In this document: piece after piece, positions 1-7,941 of the stretch
Numbering within the stretch: position 1 is the first letter of the stretch
Layout: each line of letters opens with the position of its first letter
Source of the DNA: Pseudomonadota bacterium
GTDB lineage: Bacteria; Pseudomonadota; Gammaproteobacteria; Steroidobacterales; Steroidobacteraceae
Assembly: GCA_021780395.1 (NCBI GenBank)
Contig: JAJXYU010000284.1
Coordinates: 1 to 13,312 of the forward strand
Length of the DNA: 13,312 nt
Direction: 5' to 3'
Notes under the pieces: model-generated
Databases searched by the model: none
Told to the model about the DNA's origin: nothing
The model's input: the letters and a program-made list of their open reading frames with translations, nothing else
Position numbers and translations under genes: made by a program

Positions 1-125
1 GCTGGGCGGATCCGGCGTTTCCGCGCGCGTTCCCGTGGTTTGCGGAGCCGCGCTACTGGGAGGAGCACTACCGGGCGCTCGAGGAGCAGCTCGCCGCGGT
101 CGAGGCGCCGCCGCTCGAGTTGTGA
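1..125 (+). CDS. 3' end of an unidentified gene (partial)
   Basis: The reading frame is open from base 3 and ends at the TGA at 123-125, giving the last 40 residues of a protein whose start lies outside the window. The peptide is rich in Trp, Tyr and Pro, then becomes Glu- and Leu-rich, with a core reading FPWFAEPRYWEEHY and ending in PPLEL. Codons are strongly GC-ending like the neighbouring genes, which supports real coding. The stop lies 29 nt before the lipoprotein start, in the same orientation. I do not recognise the family from this fragment and assign no function. Confidence 0.6.
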   Translation, partial: WADPAFPRAFPWFAEPRYWEEHYRALEEQLAAVEAPPLEL

Positions 126-147
126 TCGTGCCGCGTTTCGGTATTCT
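120..147 (+). promoter_or_regulatory. candidate promoter for the lipoprotein gene
   Basis: TTGTGA (120-125) and TATTCT (142-147) are separated by 16 nt, and each matches four of six consensus sigma-70 positions. The -35 element overlaps the stop of the upstream gene. Transcription would start at about 154-155, essentially at the ATG at 155, so the mRNA would be leaderless. This fits the lack of a Shine-Dalgarno sequence there. It is a motif match only. Confidence 0.3.
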
Positions 148-154
148 TGCGCTC

Positions 155-721
155 ATGCGAAGGCTTCGCTCGCTCGCGCTCGGCGCGGCACTTGCGGTGC
201 TCGCGGCCTGTCACCGCGGGCCGCAGGCGACGTCCGCCGCGCGCGCGCGGCACACCGCCGCGCAGGCCTCGGCCGCGCGCCATGCGCTCGCCAAGGACAC
301 CCTGGGATTCGTCGCGGCGCCCCGTGTCGGCAAGGCGACGCTCGCGCTCGACGTGAAGTTCGCGCCCGAGAGCCGCCCGGTCGCGGGCGAACCGCTCACG
401 ATCGACCTCGCGCTCATTCCGAAGAACCCGGAGAATGCGGGCACGCTCGCGATCGTCGTCGACCCGGCGTTCTCGGTCGCCGCCGCGGATCGCTCGCGCC
501 CGCTCCCGGCGCTCGGCGCCGGGGTCGCCTATCGTACGCAGGTGGTCGTGACCCCGACCACGCCGGGCGTGCAGGTCCTCGATCTCGACCTCACGCTCAC
601 CGACGCGCTCGGCAGCAGCGAGGCCCGCTACGCGCTGCCGTTGATCGTCGGCGGCACCGCCACGGGCACCGCGGCGGCAAGCGCGGCCGCTTCGACCGCC
701 GCCTCGTCCGTCGTCGACTGA
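155..721 (+). CDS. small predicted outer-membrane lipoprotein, function unknown
   Basis: The protein has 188 residues. It opens with a lipoprotein signal peptide: MRRLRS, a hydrophobic core, and the lipobox LAAC with the lipidated Cys at residue 19. The frame is open further upstream, but ATG 155 is chosen because it puts the Arg-rich n-region and lipobox at normal distances. His follows the Cys rather than Asp, so Lol sorting would favour the outer membrane. After an Ala/Arg-rich linker (about 20-55), residues 60-170 alternate short hydrophobic strands (for example TLALDVKF, LTIDLALI, LDLDLTLT), suggesting a beta-sandwich. The C-terminus is low-complexity Ala/Ser/Thr. No catalytic motif or named family is recognised. 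The gene may be read with the upstream gene or from its own candidate promoter at 120-147. Confidence 0.75.
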   Translation: MRRLRSLALGAALAVLAACHRGPQATSAARARHTAAQASAARHALAKDTLGFVAAPRVGKATLALDVKFAPESRPVAGEPLTIDLALIPKNPENAGTLAIVVDPAFSVAAADRSRPLPALGAGVAYRTQVVVTPTTPGVQVLDLDLTLTDALGSSEARYALPLIVGGTATGTAAASAAASTAASSVVD

Positions 722-784
722 CCTCCTCGGACGCCGCGGGATCCGGCCGGAACCGATGAGCCCCCGACGCGGCGCCTTTTCGGT

Positions 785-790
785 TATGAT
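785..790 (+). promoter_or_regulatory. candidate -10 element for typA
   Basis: TATGAT lies 33 nt before the typA GTG in the 102-nt gap after the lipoprotein gene. A start near 797 would give a leader of about 27 nt. No convincing -35 hexamer is seen 16-18 nt upstream, where the sequence is C/G-rich (around 761-768). Confidence 0.35.
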
Positions 791-823
791 GTCGGGCTAC
801 CCCCGCAGCCCCTCGAGCCCCCC

Positions 824-2680
824 GTGACCGAACGCCTCCGCAACATCGCGATCATTGCCCACGTCGACCACGGCAAGACCACGCTCGTCGATCAATTGCT
901 GCGCCAATCCGGAACCCTGGATGCGCGCAAGGACGTCGAGGAGCGGGTGATGGACTCGAACGCGATCGAGAAGGAGCGGGGGATCACGATCCTCGCGAAG
1001 AACACCGCGATCGTGTGGAATGACTACCGGATCAACATCGTCGACACGCCGGGTCACGCCGATTTCGGCGGCGAGGTCGAGCGGGTGCTGGCGATGGTCG
1101 ACGGCGTGCTGCTGCTGGTCGACGCGGTCGACGGACCGATGCCGCAGACGCGGTTCGTGACCCAGAAGGCATTCGCGCACGGACTGCGACCGATCGTCGT
1201 GATCAACAAGATCGATCGCGACGAGGCCCGTCCCGGCTGGGTGCTCGACCAGACCTTCGACCTGTTTGACCGGCTCGGCGCGACCGACGCGCAGCTCGAC
1301 TTCCCGGTCGTGTACGCCTCGGCGCTGCGCGGCTTCGCGGGGCTCGACCCGCAGGTCCGCGGCGGCGACATGCGCGCGCTGTTCGAGACGATCGTCACCC
1401 ACTGCCCGCCGCCGGCGGTCGATGTCGCGGGACCGCTGCAGCTGCAGGTCACGTTGCTGGACTACTCGAGCTACGTCGGTGCGATCGGGATCGGCCGGAT
1501 CCAGCGCGGAACGCTGCGTCGCGGGGCGGCGGTCACGGTCGTCGGCCGCGACGGCCGCGAGCGCACCGAGCGGATCGCGCAGATCCAGGGCTTCCACGGC
1601 CTCACCCGCGTCGAGATCGACAGCGCGTCCGCGGGCGATATCGTCGCGTTCGCCGGGATCCCGGAGCCGAAGGTTTCCGAGACGATCTGCGATCCGGCGT
1701 GCGTCGAGGCGCTGCCGCCGCTCACGGTGGACGAGCCGACGATCAGTATGACCTTCGAGGTCAACACCTCGCCGTTCCTCGGGCGCGAGGGCAAGTTCGT
1801 GACCAGCCGCCAGATCCGCGAGCGGCTGGAGCGCGAGGCGATCCACAACGTCGCGCTGCGGGTCGAGCCGAGCGCGGACCCGGACAAGTTCGTCGTGTAC
1901 GGTCGCGGCGAGCTGCACCTCGGGGTGTTGATCGAGAACATGCGCCGCGAGGGCTACGAACTCGCGGTGTCCAGGCCAAGGGTGGTCGTTCGCGAGGTCG
2001 ACGGCGTCGCCCAGGAGCCCTACGAGCAGGTCGCGGTCGACGTCGAGTCGAGCGTCCAGGGTGACGTGATGACCGCGCTCGGCGGCCGCGGCGGCGCGTT
2101 GCTCGACATGCAATCGGACGGGCGCGGCCGGGTACGGCTCGACTACCGCGTGCCGTCCCGGGGCCTGATCGGCTTCCAGACGGAATTTCGCACCCTGACC
2201 CGCGGCACCGGCCTCCTGTACCACGTGTTCGAGCGTTACGGGCCGTTGGTGCAGCGCGCGCTCGGCCAGCGTCCCCAGGGCGTGCTGATCGCGAACGGCC
2301 AGGGGACCGCGCTCGCGTACTCGCTGTTCGCGCTGCAGGAGCGTGGACGGCTGTGCATCGGCCCGGGCGAGGAAGTCTACGAGGGCATGATCATCGGGCT
2401 GCACAGCCGCGAGAACGACCTCGTCGTGAATCCGCTGAAGGGCAAGAAGCTCACCAACATCCGTGCCGCGGGCAAGGACGAGAACGTGGTGCTCACGCCG
2501 CCGATCCGCTTCACGCTCGAGCAGGCGATGGAGTTCATCGACGACGACGAGCTGATCGAGATCACCCCCCGCACGATCCGGCTGCGCAAGCGCTATTTGC
2601 GCGAGGTCGACCGGCGCCGTACCCGAAACGAGACCCCGGTCACGCCGGTCTACGGCGAGATGTCGCAGATTTCCGGATAA
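824..2680 (+). CDS. typA: ribosome-associated GTPase TypA/BipA
   Basis: This 618-residue translational GTPase of the EF-G/LepA superfamily binds the 70S ribosome and helps 50S assembly, especially in cold or stress. All G motifs are present: G1 AHVDHGKT (12-19), switch region ERGITI (51-56), G3 DTPGH (74-78) and G4 NKID (128-131), followed by YASAL. The second half has the family blocks [36 protein letters not shown] and SRGLIGF. The TypA-specific C-terminal domain contains [14 protein letters not shown] and [12 protein letters not shown], ending in a basic tail. Length and sequence fit E. coli BipA (about 600 residues) along the whole protein. Translation starts at GTG 824, which gives [19 protein letters not shown] exactly where the family begins. 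No good Shine-Dalgarno sequence is visible. The next gene begins 46 nt after the stop. Confidence 0.97.
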   Translation: MTERLRNIAIIAHVDHGKTTLVDQLLRQSGTLDARKDVEERVMDSNAIEKERGITILAKNTAIVWNDYRINIVDTPGHADFGGEVERVLAMVDGVLLLVDAVDGPMPQTRFVTQKAFAHGLRPIVVINKIDRDEARPGWVLDQTFDLFDRLGATDAQLDFPVVYASALRGFAGLDPQVRGGDMRALFETIVTHCPPPAVDVAGPLQLQVTLLDYSSYVGAIGIGRIQRGTLRRGAAVTVVGRDGRERTERIAQIQGFHGLTRVEIDSASAGDIVAFAGIPEPKVSETICDPACVEALPPLTVDEPTISMTFEVNTSPFLGREGKFVTSRQIRERLEREAIHNVALRVEPSADPDKFVVYGRGELHLGVLIENMRREGYELAVSRPRVVVREVDGVAQEPYEQVAVDVESSVQGDVMTALGGRGGALLDMQSDGRGRVRLDYRVPSRGLIGFQTEFRTLTRGTGLLYHVFERYGPLVQRALGQRPQGVLIANGQGTALAYSLFALQERGRLCIGPGEEVYEGMIIGLHSRENDLVVNPLKGKKLTNIRAAGKDENVVLTPPIRFTLEQAMEFIDDDELIEITPRTIRLRKRYLREVDRRRTRNETPVTPVYGEMSQISG

Positions 2681-2711
2681 CGGAGACGGCCGGGATGCCG
2701 TCGATCGGTCC

Positions 2712-2716
2712 GGGAG
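2712..2716 (+). promoter_or_regulatory. ribosome binding site supporting a TTG start
   Basis: GGGAG lies 10 nt upstream of TTG 2727. The frame is open back past the typA stop but has no ATG or GTG at a suitable distance, so this site favours the TTG start. Confidence 0.45.
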
Positions 2717-2726
2717 TTCGAACGAG

Positions 2727-5700
2727 TTGGCACGTGACACCGCCACAGTCCTGCGTCTGCAAGGAACGCTGCCGCCGGCGACGGGGCTGAACCGCCTGCT
2801 CGAGCGGCAGCTCGCCGAGGCCCGTGCGCGCGGCGAACTCGATCTGGTCGCGTTGCTGCGCTGCGTCAGCGAGCAGTACGACCGCATCGAGGTCGAGCGG
2901 CGCGGGATCGTCCGCTCGATGCAGATCCTCTCCGACGAGGCGCAGGCGCTCACGCGGGAGATCCGCGAGGAGACCGCCTCCCACCTGCAGGCGATCCTCG
3001 ACAACGTCAAGGATGCGATCCTCACGGTCGACGCCGACGGCCACATCGAGAGCTGCAATCCGACCGGCGAACGAATCTTCGGGTACTCGCCGGCCGAGAT
3101 CCTCGGCCGCACACTCGATTTCCTGCTCCCCGAGCTCTCCACCCGTGGGGCGCGCGCCTGCCTCGAGTCCTGGGCGACCCGGATCGACGACACGCACATC
3201 GATCTTGCGGCGCAGTCGGTCTGGGGCCAGGCGAAGGACGGCGCGAAGATCGCGGTCGAGGTCGCGGTCAGCAAGGCCGCGCTCGCGCGCCGCGACGGCT
3301 ACATCGTGTGCATCCGCGACATCAGCGAGCGGCAGGCGGCCGAGCAGATGATCCGCGACAGCGAGGCGCGTTATCGCGTGCTCGTGGAGCACGCCCCGGA
3401 GGCGATCGTGCTGTTCGACGTCGACGCGGGGCATTTCGTCGACGTGAACGACAATGCGTGCCGGTTCTTCAAGATGACCCGCGCCGAGATGCTCGCCTGC
3501 GGTCCGGCGCGGATCAGTCCGCCGACGCAGATGGACGGCACGCCCTCGTTCGGCGTCGTGCGCGGTCATGTCGACGCGGCGCTCGCGGGCGGCACGCCGG
3601 TGTTCGAATGGACGCACTGCGACGCCGAAGGCCGCACGATCCCCTGCGAAGTGCGCTTCGTGCGGCTGCCGAACTCGCGCCGACGGCTCCTGCGCGCGAG
3701 CATCACCGACATCACCGAGCGCAAGCGCGCCGAGGCGATCGCCGCGGGCGAGCGTCGGGTGTTCGAGAAGATCGCGGCGAACACGCCGCTGGAATCGGTG
3801 TTCGAGGCGATCGCGGACCTGATCGAGACCGCTCTCCCGGGGAGCCGGTGCGCCCTGAACCGCCTCGACGCGGCGGCCGGGGTGTTGCGCTTCGCGCTCG
3901 TGCCGCGTCTGCCGCGGGAGCTCGTCGTCGCGATGGACGGCGTGCCGACGATGCCAGGTTACGGGAGCTGTGCGGCCGCGGCGGCGCGAGGCGACGCGGT
4001 GTTCACCGCCGACATCGCCGCGGATCCTGACTGGGAGCGCTGCCGCGGGCTCGCCGTGCAGGGGGGGCTGCGCGCGTGCTGGTCGGTGCCGATCCTCGCG
4101 TCCGACGACCGCGTGGTCGGCACCTGCGCGGTGTACCAGGGCGAGCCCGGGGCGCCGTCGCCGCGCGACGCGGAGCTACTCGGGCGGATCGCGCAGATCG
4201 CCGGGATCGCGATCGAGCGGCGCGTTGCGGAAGAGGCGCTGCGCGAGAGCGAGGCGAAGTTCCGGGGGCTGTTCGACAACGTGATCGAGGGCGTATACCG
4301 CTCGACCCCGGATGGCCGGATCCTCGCGGCGAACCGGGCGCTGGTGAAGATGCTGGGCTACGAGACGGCGGAGGAACTGTGCGCGCTGCCGGTGTCGGCG
4401 CTCTACTGGCACCCGGACGACCGCGAGACCTGGGTCCGGCAGATGGAGCAGGACGGCGAGCTGCGCAATGTCGAGTTCACGCTGCGCCGCAAGGACGGAC
4501 GCATGCTGATCGTCGCCGACAACGCGCGCGCGATGCGCGACGCGCAGGGTCGGGTGATCGGCTACGAGGGCACGCTCACCGACATCACCGAGCGCAAGCG
4601 GGCCGAGACCGCGGTGTTCCAGGCGAAGGAGCGGGCCCAGGTCACGCTGCAGTCGATCGGCGACGCGGTGATCACCACCGACTCGACCGGCCGGATCGAT
4701 TACATGAACCCGGTCGCGGAGAGCCTGACCGGCTGGGAGAACCGCGAGGCGCAGGGCCGGCTCATCGGCGAGGTGCTCACCGTCGTCGACGAAGCGACCC
4801 ACCTCGCGAGCGAGTGTCCGGTGATGTGCTGCCTGCGCGAGGGGCGCGTCCTCGGCCTCGCCGATCACACCGCACTCATGACCCGGCTGAACCGCGAGAT
4901 CGCGATTCAGGATTCGGCGGCGCCGATCCGCAACCGCGACGGCGAGACGGTCGGTGCGGTCCTCGTGTTCCACGACGCGAGCAAGGAGCGGCGGCTCCAC
5001 CGCGCGTTGCGCTACCAGGCGACCCACGACGCGCTCACCGGACTCATCAACCGCCGTGAATTCGAGAACCGGCTGGCGGCCGCGGTCGAGGCCGTGCGCC
5101 GGGAGCCGGCCGTGCGGCGAGCGCTCCTGTACCTCGACCTCGACCAGTTCAAGCTGGTCAACGACACCTGTGGGCACCCGGCCGGGGATCAGCTCCTGAA
5201 GCAGATCACCGGCGTGCTGCAGACCCGGGTGCGCACCGGTGACACGCTGGCGCGCCTCGGCGGCGACGAGTTCGGGATCCTGCTGCAGGATTGCGCGCTC
5301 GATCAGGCGATCCGCGTCGCCGAGACCTTGCGCCAGGCGATCCGCGACTTCCGTTTCGCGTGGCAGGACGGCACCTTCGCGATCGGCGTGAGCATCGGGA
5401 TCGTCGAGATCACCGAGGACATGCCGACGATCGCGAGCGTGCTGAGCGCGGCGGACGTCGCCTGCTACTCCGCGAAGGAAGCGGGCCGCAACCGCGTCGA
5501 GATCTACACCGCGGACAACGTCCCGGAGCGGCACCGCGAGATGCACTGGGTGTCGCGGCTCGCGCGCGCCTGCGAAGAGGGCCGCTTCGAACTCGCGTTC
5601 CAGCCGATCGTGCCGACGAGGCCGGGCGGCGCCGCGTGCGCGCACTTCGAGCTGCTCCTGCGGCTGCGCGACGAGCGGGGCCGACACGTGTCCCCGGCGG

Positions 5701-6305
5701 AGTTCATCCCGGCGGCCGAGCGCTACAGTCTGATGCCCTCGATCGACCGCTGGGTCGTGAAGACGGTGCTCGACCGGATCGCGTACCGCGGCGCGCCGGG
5801 AGTCGAACCCTACACGATCGCGGTGAACCTCTCGGGCAGTTCGCTGAACGACGAGTGCTTCCTCGAGGACCTGATCGGGCTCCTCGGCGCGACGCCGCTC
5901 GCGCCCGGGTCGCTATGCTTCGAGATCACCGAGACCGCGGCGATCGCGAACCTCGGCAACGTCGTGCACTTCATGCGCGAGTTGCGGGCGCGCGGCTGTC
6001 AGTTCGCGCTCGACGACTTCGGCAGCGGCCTGTCCTCGTTCCTGTACCTGAAGACGCTCCCGGTCGACTACCTGAAGATCGACGGACTGTTCATCGAGAA
6101 CGTGACCCGCGATCCGGTCGATCGCAGCATGGTCGAGGCGATCCACCAGGTCGGCCGGTCGATGGGGATCCGCACGATCGCCGAGCGGGTCGAGTCGGCC
6201 GAGGTGTTCGCGGAACTCGCTCGCCTCGGGATCGACTTTGCGCAGGGCTGCCACGTCGCCGCGCCGCGCCCGATCGCGGAGTTCCCCTACCCAATTGGGC
6301 GGTGA
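2727..6305 (+). CDS. PAS-PAS-GAF-PAS-PAS-GGDEF-EAL c-di-GMP signalling protein
   Basis: This 1192-residue protein has no membrane segment or signal peptide. After a charged helical N-terminus (1-85) come PAS1 (about 87-200), PAS2 (216-335), GAF (340-500), PAS3 (512-627) and PAS4 (639-755). Most PAS units end in the typical DITERK-type linker. The GGDEF domain (about 760-925) keeps GGDEF at 845-849 and an inhibitory I-site RTGD (836-839) five residues before it, as in feedback-inhibited diguanylate cyclases. The EAL domain (about 945-1190) reads ELL at 975-977 in place of EAL. It keeps Glu975, Asn1034, Glu1066, Asp1096-Asp1097 (DDFGSG), Lys1117, Glu1153 and Gln1173, so phosphodiesterase activity is likely; the changed positions are not the metal ligand. 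The protein could be bifunctional, or the GGDEF domain could regulate the EAL domain. Sensory ligands are unknown. The stop overlaps the convergent nucleotidyltransferase gene by 19 nt. Confidence 0.93.
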   Translation: MARDTATVLRLQGTLPPATGLNRLLERQLAEARARGELDLVALLRCVSEQYDRIEVERRGIVRSMQILSDEAQALTREIREETASHLQAILDNVKDAILTVDADGHIESCNPTGERIFGYSPAEILGRTLDFLLPELSTRGARACLESWATRIDDTHIDLAAQSVWGQAKDGAKIAVEVAVSKAALARRDGYIVCIRDISERQAAEQMIRDSEARYRVLVEHAPEAIVLFDVDAGHFVDVNDNACRFFKMTRAEMLACGPARISPPTQMDGTPSFGVVRGHVDAALAGGTPVFEWTHCDAEGRTIPCEVRFVRLPNSRRRLLRASITDITERKRAEAIAAGERRVFEKIAANTPLESVFEAIADLIETALPGSRCALNRLDAAAGVLRFALVPRLPRELVVAMDGVPTMPGYGSCAAAAARGDAVFTADIAADPDWERCRGLAVQGGLRACWSVPILASDDRVVGTCAVYQGEPGAPSPRDAELLGRIAQIAGIAIERRVAEEALRESEAKFRGLFDNVIEGVYRSTPDGRILAANRALVKMLGYETAEELCALPVSALYWHPDDRETWVRQMEQDGELRNVEFTLRRKDGRMLIVADNARAMRDAQGRVIGYEGTLTDITERKRAETAVFQAKERAQVTLQSIGDAVITTDSTGRIDYMNPVAESLTGWENREAQGRLIGEVLTVVDEATHLASECPVMCCLREGRVLGLADHTALMTRLNREIAIQDSAAPIRNRDGETVGAVLVFHDASKERRLHRALRYQATHDALTGLINRREFENRLAAAVEAVRREPAVRRALLYLDLDQFKLVNDTCGHPAGDQLLKQITGVLQTRVRTGDTLARLGGDEFGILLQDCALDQAIRVAETLRQAIRDFRFAWQDGTFAIGVSIGIVEITEDMPTIASVLSAADVACYSAKEAGRNRVEIYTADNVPERHREMHWVSRLARACEEGRFELAFQPIVPTRPGGAACAHFELLLRLRDERGRHVSPAEFIPAAERYSLMPSIDRWVVKTVLDRIAYRGAPGVEPYTIAVNLSGSSLNDECFLEDLIGLLGATPLAPGSLCFEITETAAIANLGNVVHFMRELRARGCQFALDDFGSGLSSFLYLKTLPVDYLKIDGLFIENVTRDPVDRSMVEAIHQVGRSMGIRTIAERVESAEVFAELARLGIDFAQGCHVAAPRPIAEFPYPIGR

Positions 6306-6913
6306 GCGCGGCGACCGGTGATCGGCGCCGCTCGAGATCGGCGCTGCTCGAGCAGTTTTTCGAATTCCACCGGCAGATCCGGCAGGTCGGCGGCGGCCGC
6401 GAATTCCTGGACGAACCGGCGCACGCGCTCGACATCCGCCTCCGGAAACACGTCGAGGAGCCCGTCGATATCGCGTAGATCCTGTGGTCGATGGGCGATC
6501 GCCTTCATGGTGAGGAGATCCTCGACCTGAGGCAGCCGCACCTGCGTGCCTCCAAAGTCGTGCTGCCTCGCGCGGGACACGGCGTCGATCTCGAAGCGTA
6601 GCCCGCCAAGGATCACGTCGATGTCGATCGCGGACCGCGTGTGTCGGAGCAACAGCACGCGCGTGCGGTCAGCGAATGAAAGCGGGTTCTCGATGCGCGG
6701 GGCGATCCCGTGCGCTGCGGCCGATTCGAGCAACCCGCTCCACTGCGCCGCGGGCACGATCGCCAGGGCATCGATGTCGCGCGTCGCTCGCGGCCGACCC
6801 AGGATCGACGCCGCGATGCCGCCGACGACCATCGCGGGCACATCGGCAGCCGCCAGCCATTCGGTCAGATCGGCGAGCGCGCCGACGAAGAGCGGCGGAA
6901 CGCGCTCCGTCAC
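6287..6913 (-). CDS. AbiEii/MNT-like nucleotidyltransferase, probable member of a two-gene TA-like unit
   Basis: The protein has 208 residues. It shows the nucleotidyltransferase-fold signature VVGG (29-32) followed by RDIDAL with Asp46 and Asp48. A third acidic strand, AIDIDV (Asp97/Asp99), completes the metal-binding set. The segment from about 130 to 153 (EDLLTMKAIAHRPQDLRDIDGLL) matches the helical K-A-R-D-D-I pattern of AbiEii/DUF6036-type proteins. Relatives act as type IV toxins that modify tRNA, or as MNT antitoxins that AMPylate a HEPN toxin, so its role here cannot be fixed. The start is GTG 6913, whose GTGA overlaps the stop of the upstream 76-aa gene. No separate ribosome site is seen, so translational coupling is likely. 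The final 16 residues (RSRAAPITGRRAHRPIG region) look like an added tail, and the stop lies inside the convergent c-di-GMP gene. Confidence 0.8.
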   Translation of the reverse strand: MTERVPPLFVGALADLTEWLAAADVPAMVVGGIAASILGRPRATRDIDALAIVPAAQWSGLLESAAAHGIAPRIENPLSFADRTRVLLLRHTRSAIDIDVILGGLRFEIDAVSRARQHDFGGTQVRLPQVEDLLTMKAIAHRPQDLRDIDGLLDVFPEADVERVRRFVQEFAAAADLPDLPVEFEKLLEQRRSRAAPITGRRAHRPIG

Positions 6914-7140
6914 TGCAACGCCAGACGGATGAGGCGCCAGCGCTCACGGACCGCCGCGAGTCCAGCCTCCCGCTCGACATCGGTCTCGAGAAGCACCGCC
7001 GCGGTCATGAGTGACCCGATCTGCCTAAGCTTCAAGGCCACCGGTGTACTGCGGAGTTCCTCGATCTCGAAGGCACTCGCCCGCTCGAGGCCGGCGAGAT
7101 ACGCCCGAACATCCGTGCGGGACCCGTTTGTCACCGCCAT
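6910..7140 (-). CDS. 76-aa unknown protein paired with the nucleotidyltransferase
   Basis: This small mostly helical protein starts MAVTNGSRTDVRAYLAGLE and has a central stretch ELRSTPVALKLRQIGSLM and a C-terminal helix with VRERWRLIRLAL. It has no membrane segment, no HTH that I can identify, and none of the HEPN Rx4-6H signature. Its TGA overlaps the GTG of the nucleotidyltransferase gene, the tight coupling typical of toxin-antitoxin partners. From memory, short proteins with a similar LRQI...RERW pattern occur beside this kind of nucleotidyltransferase elsewhere, but no function is known to me. An in-frame ATG at 7212 would give 100 residues. I prefer ATG 7140 because the extra 24 residues look non-coding and a -10-like TAAAAT lies inside them. 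Confidence 0.6.
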   Translation of the reverse strand: MAVTNGSRTDVRAYLAGLERASAFEIEELRSTPVALKLRQIGSLMTAAVLLETDVEREAGLAAVRERWRLIRLALQ

Positions 7141-7183
7141 CTCGCTGCGGTTCGTGTTGAATGGTCGATGCCCAACATCGGCA

Positions 7184-7189
7184 ATTTTA
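7184..7189 (-). promoter_or_regulatory. candidate -10 element for the 76-aa/nucleotidyltransferase pair
   Basis: On the minus strand TAAAAT matches five of six -10 positions and is preceded by TGG, close to an extended -10. Transcription would start near 7177, leaving about 37 nt before ATG 7140. No good -35 is visible. Read-through from tumE-tumA, which ends at 7225, is an alternative. Confidence 0.35.
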
Positions 7190-7224
7190 CCACGGCGCAG
7201 GGCGCAAACCATGAGTTACCAGCG

Positions 7225-7665
7225 TTAAACGGTTGCGGATAGCTCGATCGCGCCAGCGACTCTCTCTACCAGCGTTCTACTTCCGTGCCCTGGGTTTGCT
7301 ACCTTACGGGTCCGAACGAGATGCTTACTCTCGAGCAGCGCAACGTCGCGTCTGATAGCTGAAGGATCGCGCGAGAGGGCGGCGGCAAGCGCGAAGATCG
7401 CCACCGATCTTCCATTGATCTCCTTCAATATCCGGACGCGAGCCGGAGTAATCACTTCCAGGAAGTCGGCCGGATCCTCGAACGATACCGACAATCCCGA
7501 CTCCACCCGTTCTCCGCGATCGAGCCGTCGGGCCTTGACCCGCATGCGGGAGAAAAAGCCATCCATCGACTCGACGCCGATGCGAATCTTGCCTACCGGT
7601 CTAGCCCTTCCGGCTTTCGAGGTACTCGCGGACTTCCGCTTCGAAGCGCTTTTCGATGCTTTCAT
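7225..7665 (-). CDS. tumA: winged-HTH antitoxin of the TumA / HVO_A0114 type
   Basis: The predicted protein has 146 residues. From about residue 26 it matches the antitoxin partner of TumE toxins. KIRIGV is followed by MRVKARRLDRGERV and then FEDPADFLEVITPARVRIL, leading into a winged helix (about 70-130) with the recognition-helix region AALSRDPSAIRRDVALLE. Such proteins bind their own promoter and neutralise the toxin. ATG 7665 is the only ordinary start upstream of the conserved KIRIGV block, so the gene overlaps tumE by 65 nt in another frame. The first 24 residues are a Ser/Lys/Arg-rich tail with no family similarity, probably shaped by that overlap. No strong Shine-Dalgarno sequence is seen, so coupling to tumE translation is likely. 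The function is inferred from family and neighbourhood. Confidence 0.78.
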   Translation of the reverse strand: MKASKSASKRKSASTSKAGRARPVGKIRIGVESMDGFFSRMRVKARRLDRGERVESGLSVSFEDPADFLEVITPARVRILKEINGRSVAIFALAAALSRDPSAIRRDVALLESKHLVRTRKVANPGHGSRTLVERVAGAIELSATV

Positions 7666-7936
7666 AGGAGTCAAACTCGACAGTTTCAACCTTCCCCTCA
7701 CAATGGCGATGGTGGTATCCGTGGGCATTGTCGTAACCGAGAACCCGACCGCCATCGATACCGGTCTTCTGCGTGTCGATCAGGGCGAGTGAATATCTCA
7801 GCAGCCGCCCACCGCGCGAGTAGTCCGTCTGGATTCTCACCACCACACCGCCCTTGCGGCCCTTGGGATAGAACTCGTCGCGGCTCGAGCGCGCCGGGTC
7901 AATCTCGTGCTCGGAATCACGCTTATGCCGCGCCAT
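7601..7936 (-). CDS. tumE: TumE family (DUF6516) toxin
   Basis: This 111-residue basic protein has the family core. YPKGRKGGVVVRIQTDY (23-39) leads to LLRYSLALID, then RVLGYDNAHG with GYDN at 67-70 and a His cluster HHRH at 75-78. A C-terminal helix FDSYESIEKRFEAEVREYL follows. Members are toxins of type II modules, usually encoded first and followed by an HTH antitoxin, which is the order here. The biochemical target is not something I can state. The start ATG at 7936 is supported by the MARHKRD opening usual in this subfamily. A -10-like TATGCT ends only 5 nt before it, so a leaderless transcript is possible. GC content is clearly lower than in flanking core genes, consistent with transfer. 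Confidence 0.8.
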   Translation of the reverse strand: MARHKRDSEHEIDPARSSRDEFYPKGRKGGVVVRIQTDYSRGGRLLRYSLALIDTQKTGIDGGRVLGYDNAHGYHHRHCEGKVETVEFDSYESIEKRFEAEVREYLESRKG

Positions 7937-7941
7937 GCGGT

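Noticed and set aside
797..3274. Very long minus-strand open frame (825 codons)
   Set aside because: It is antisense to typA and the start of the c-di-GMP gene. Its Arg/Asp/Leu-rich composition is the usual shadow of GC-ending codons, and it shows no domain.
4176..5687. Long minus-strand open frame (503 codons)
   Set aside because: It is antisense to the GAF-GGDEF part of the c-di-GMP protein and has shadow composition.
6407..6430. Partial similarity (ctggac-gaccggc type) to the dusA 5' segment as a second att copy
   Set aside because: Only short scattered identity is present, and it lies within the coding sequence of the nucleotidyltransferase. It is not convincing as a direct repeat.
7141..7212. 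N-terminal extension of the 76-aa gene to ATG 7212
   Set aside because: The added residues have no recognisable pattern and contain the TAAAAT element. It is kept only as an alternative start.
7415..7792. Plus-strand frame of 125 codons
   Set aside because: It is antisense to tumA and tumE, both of which match known families on the minus strand.
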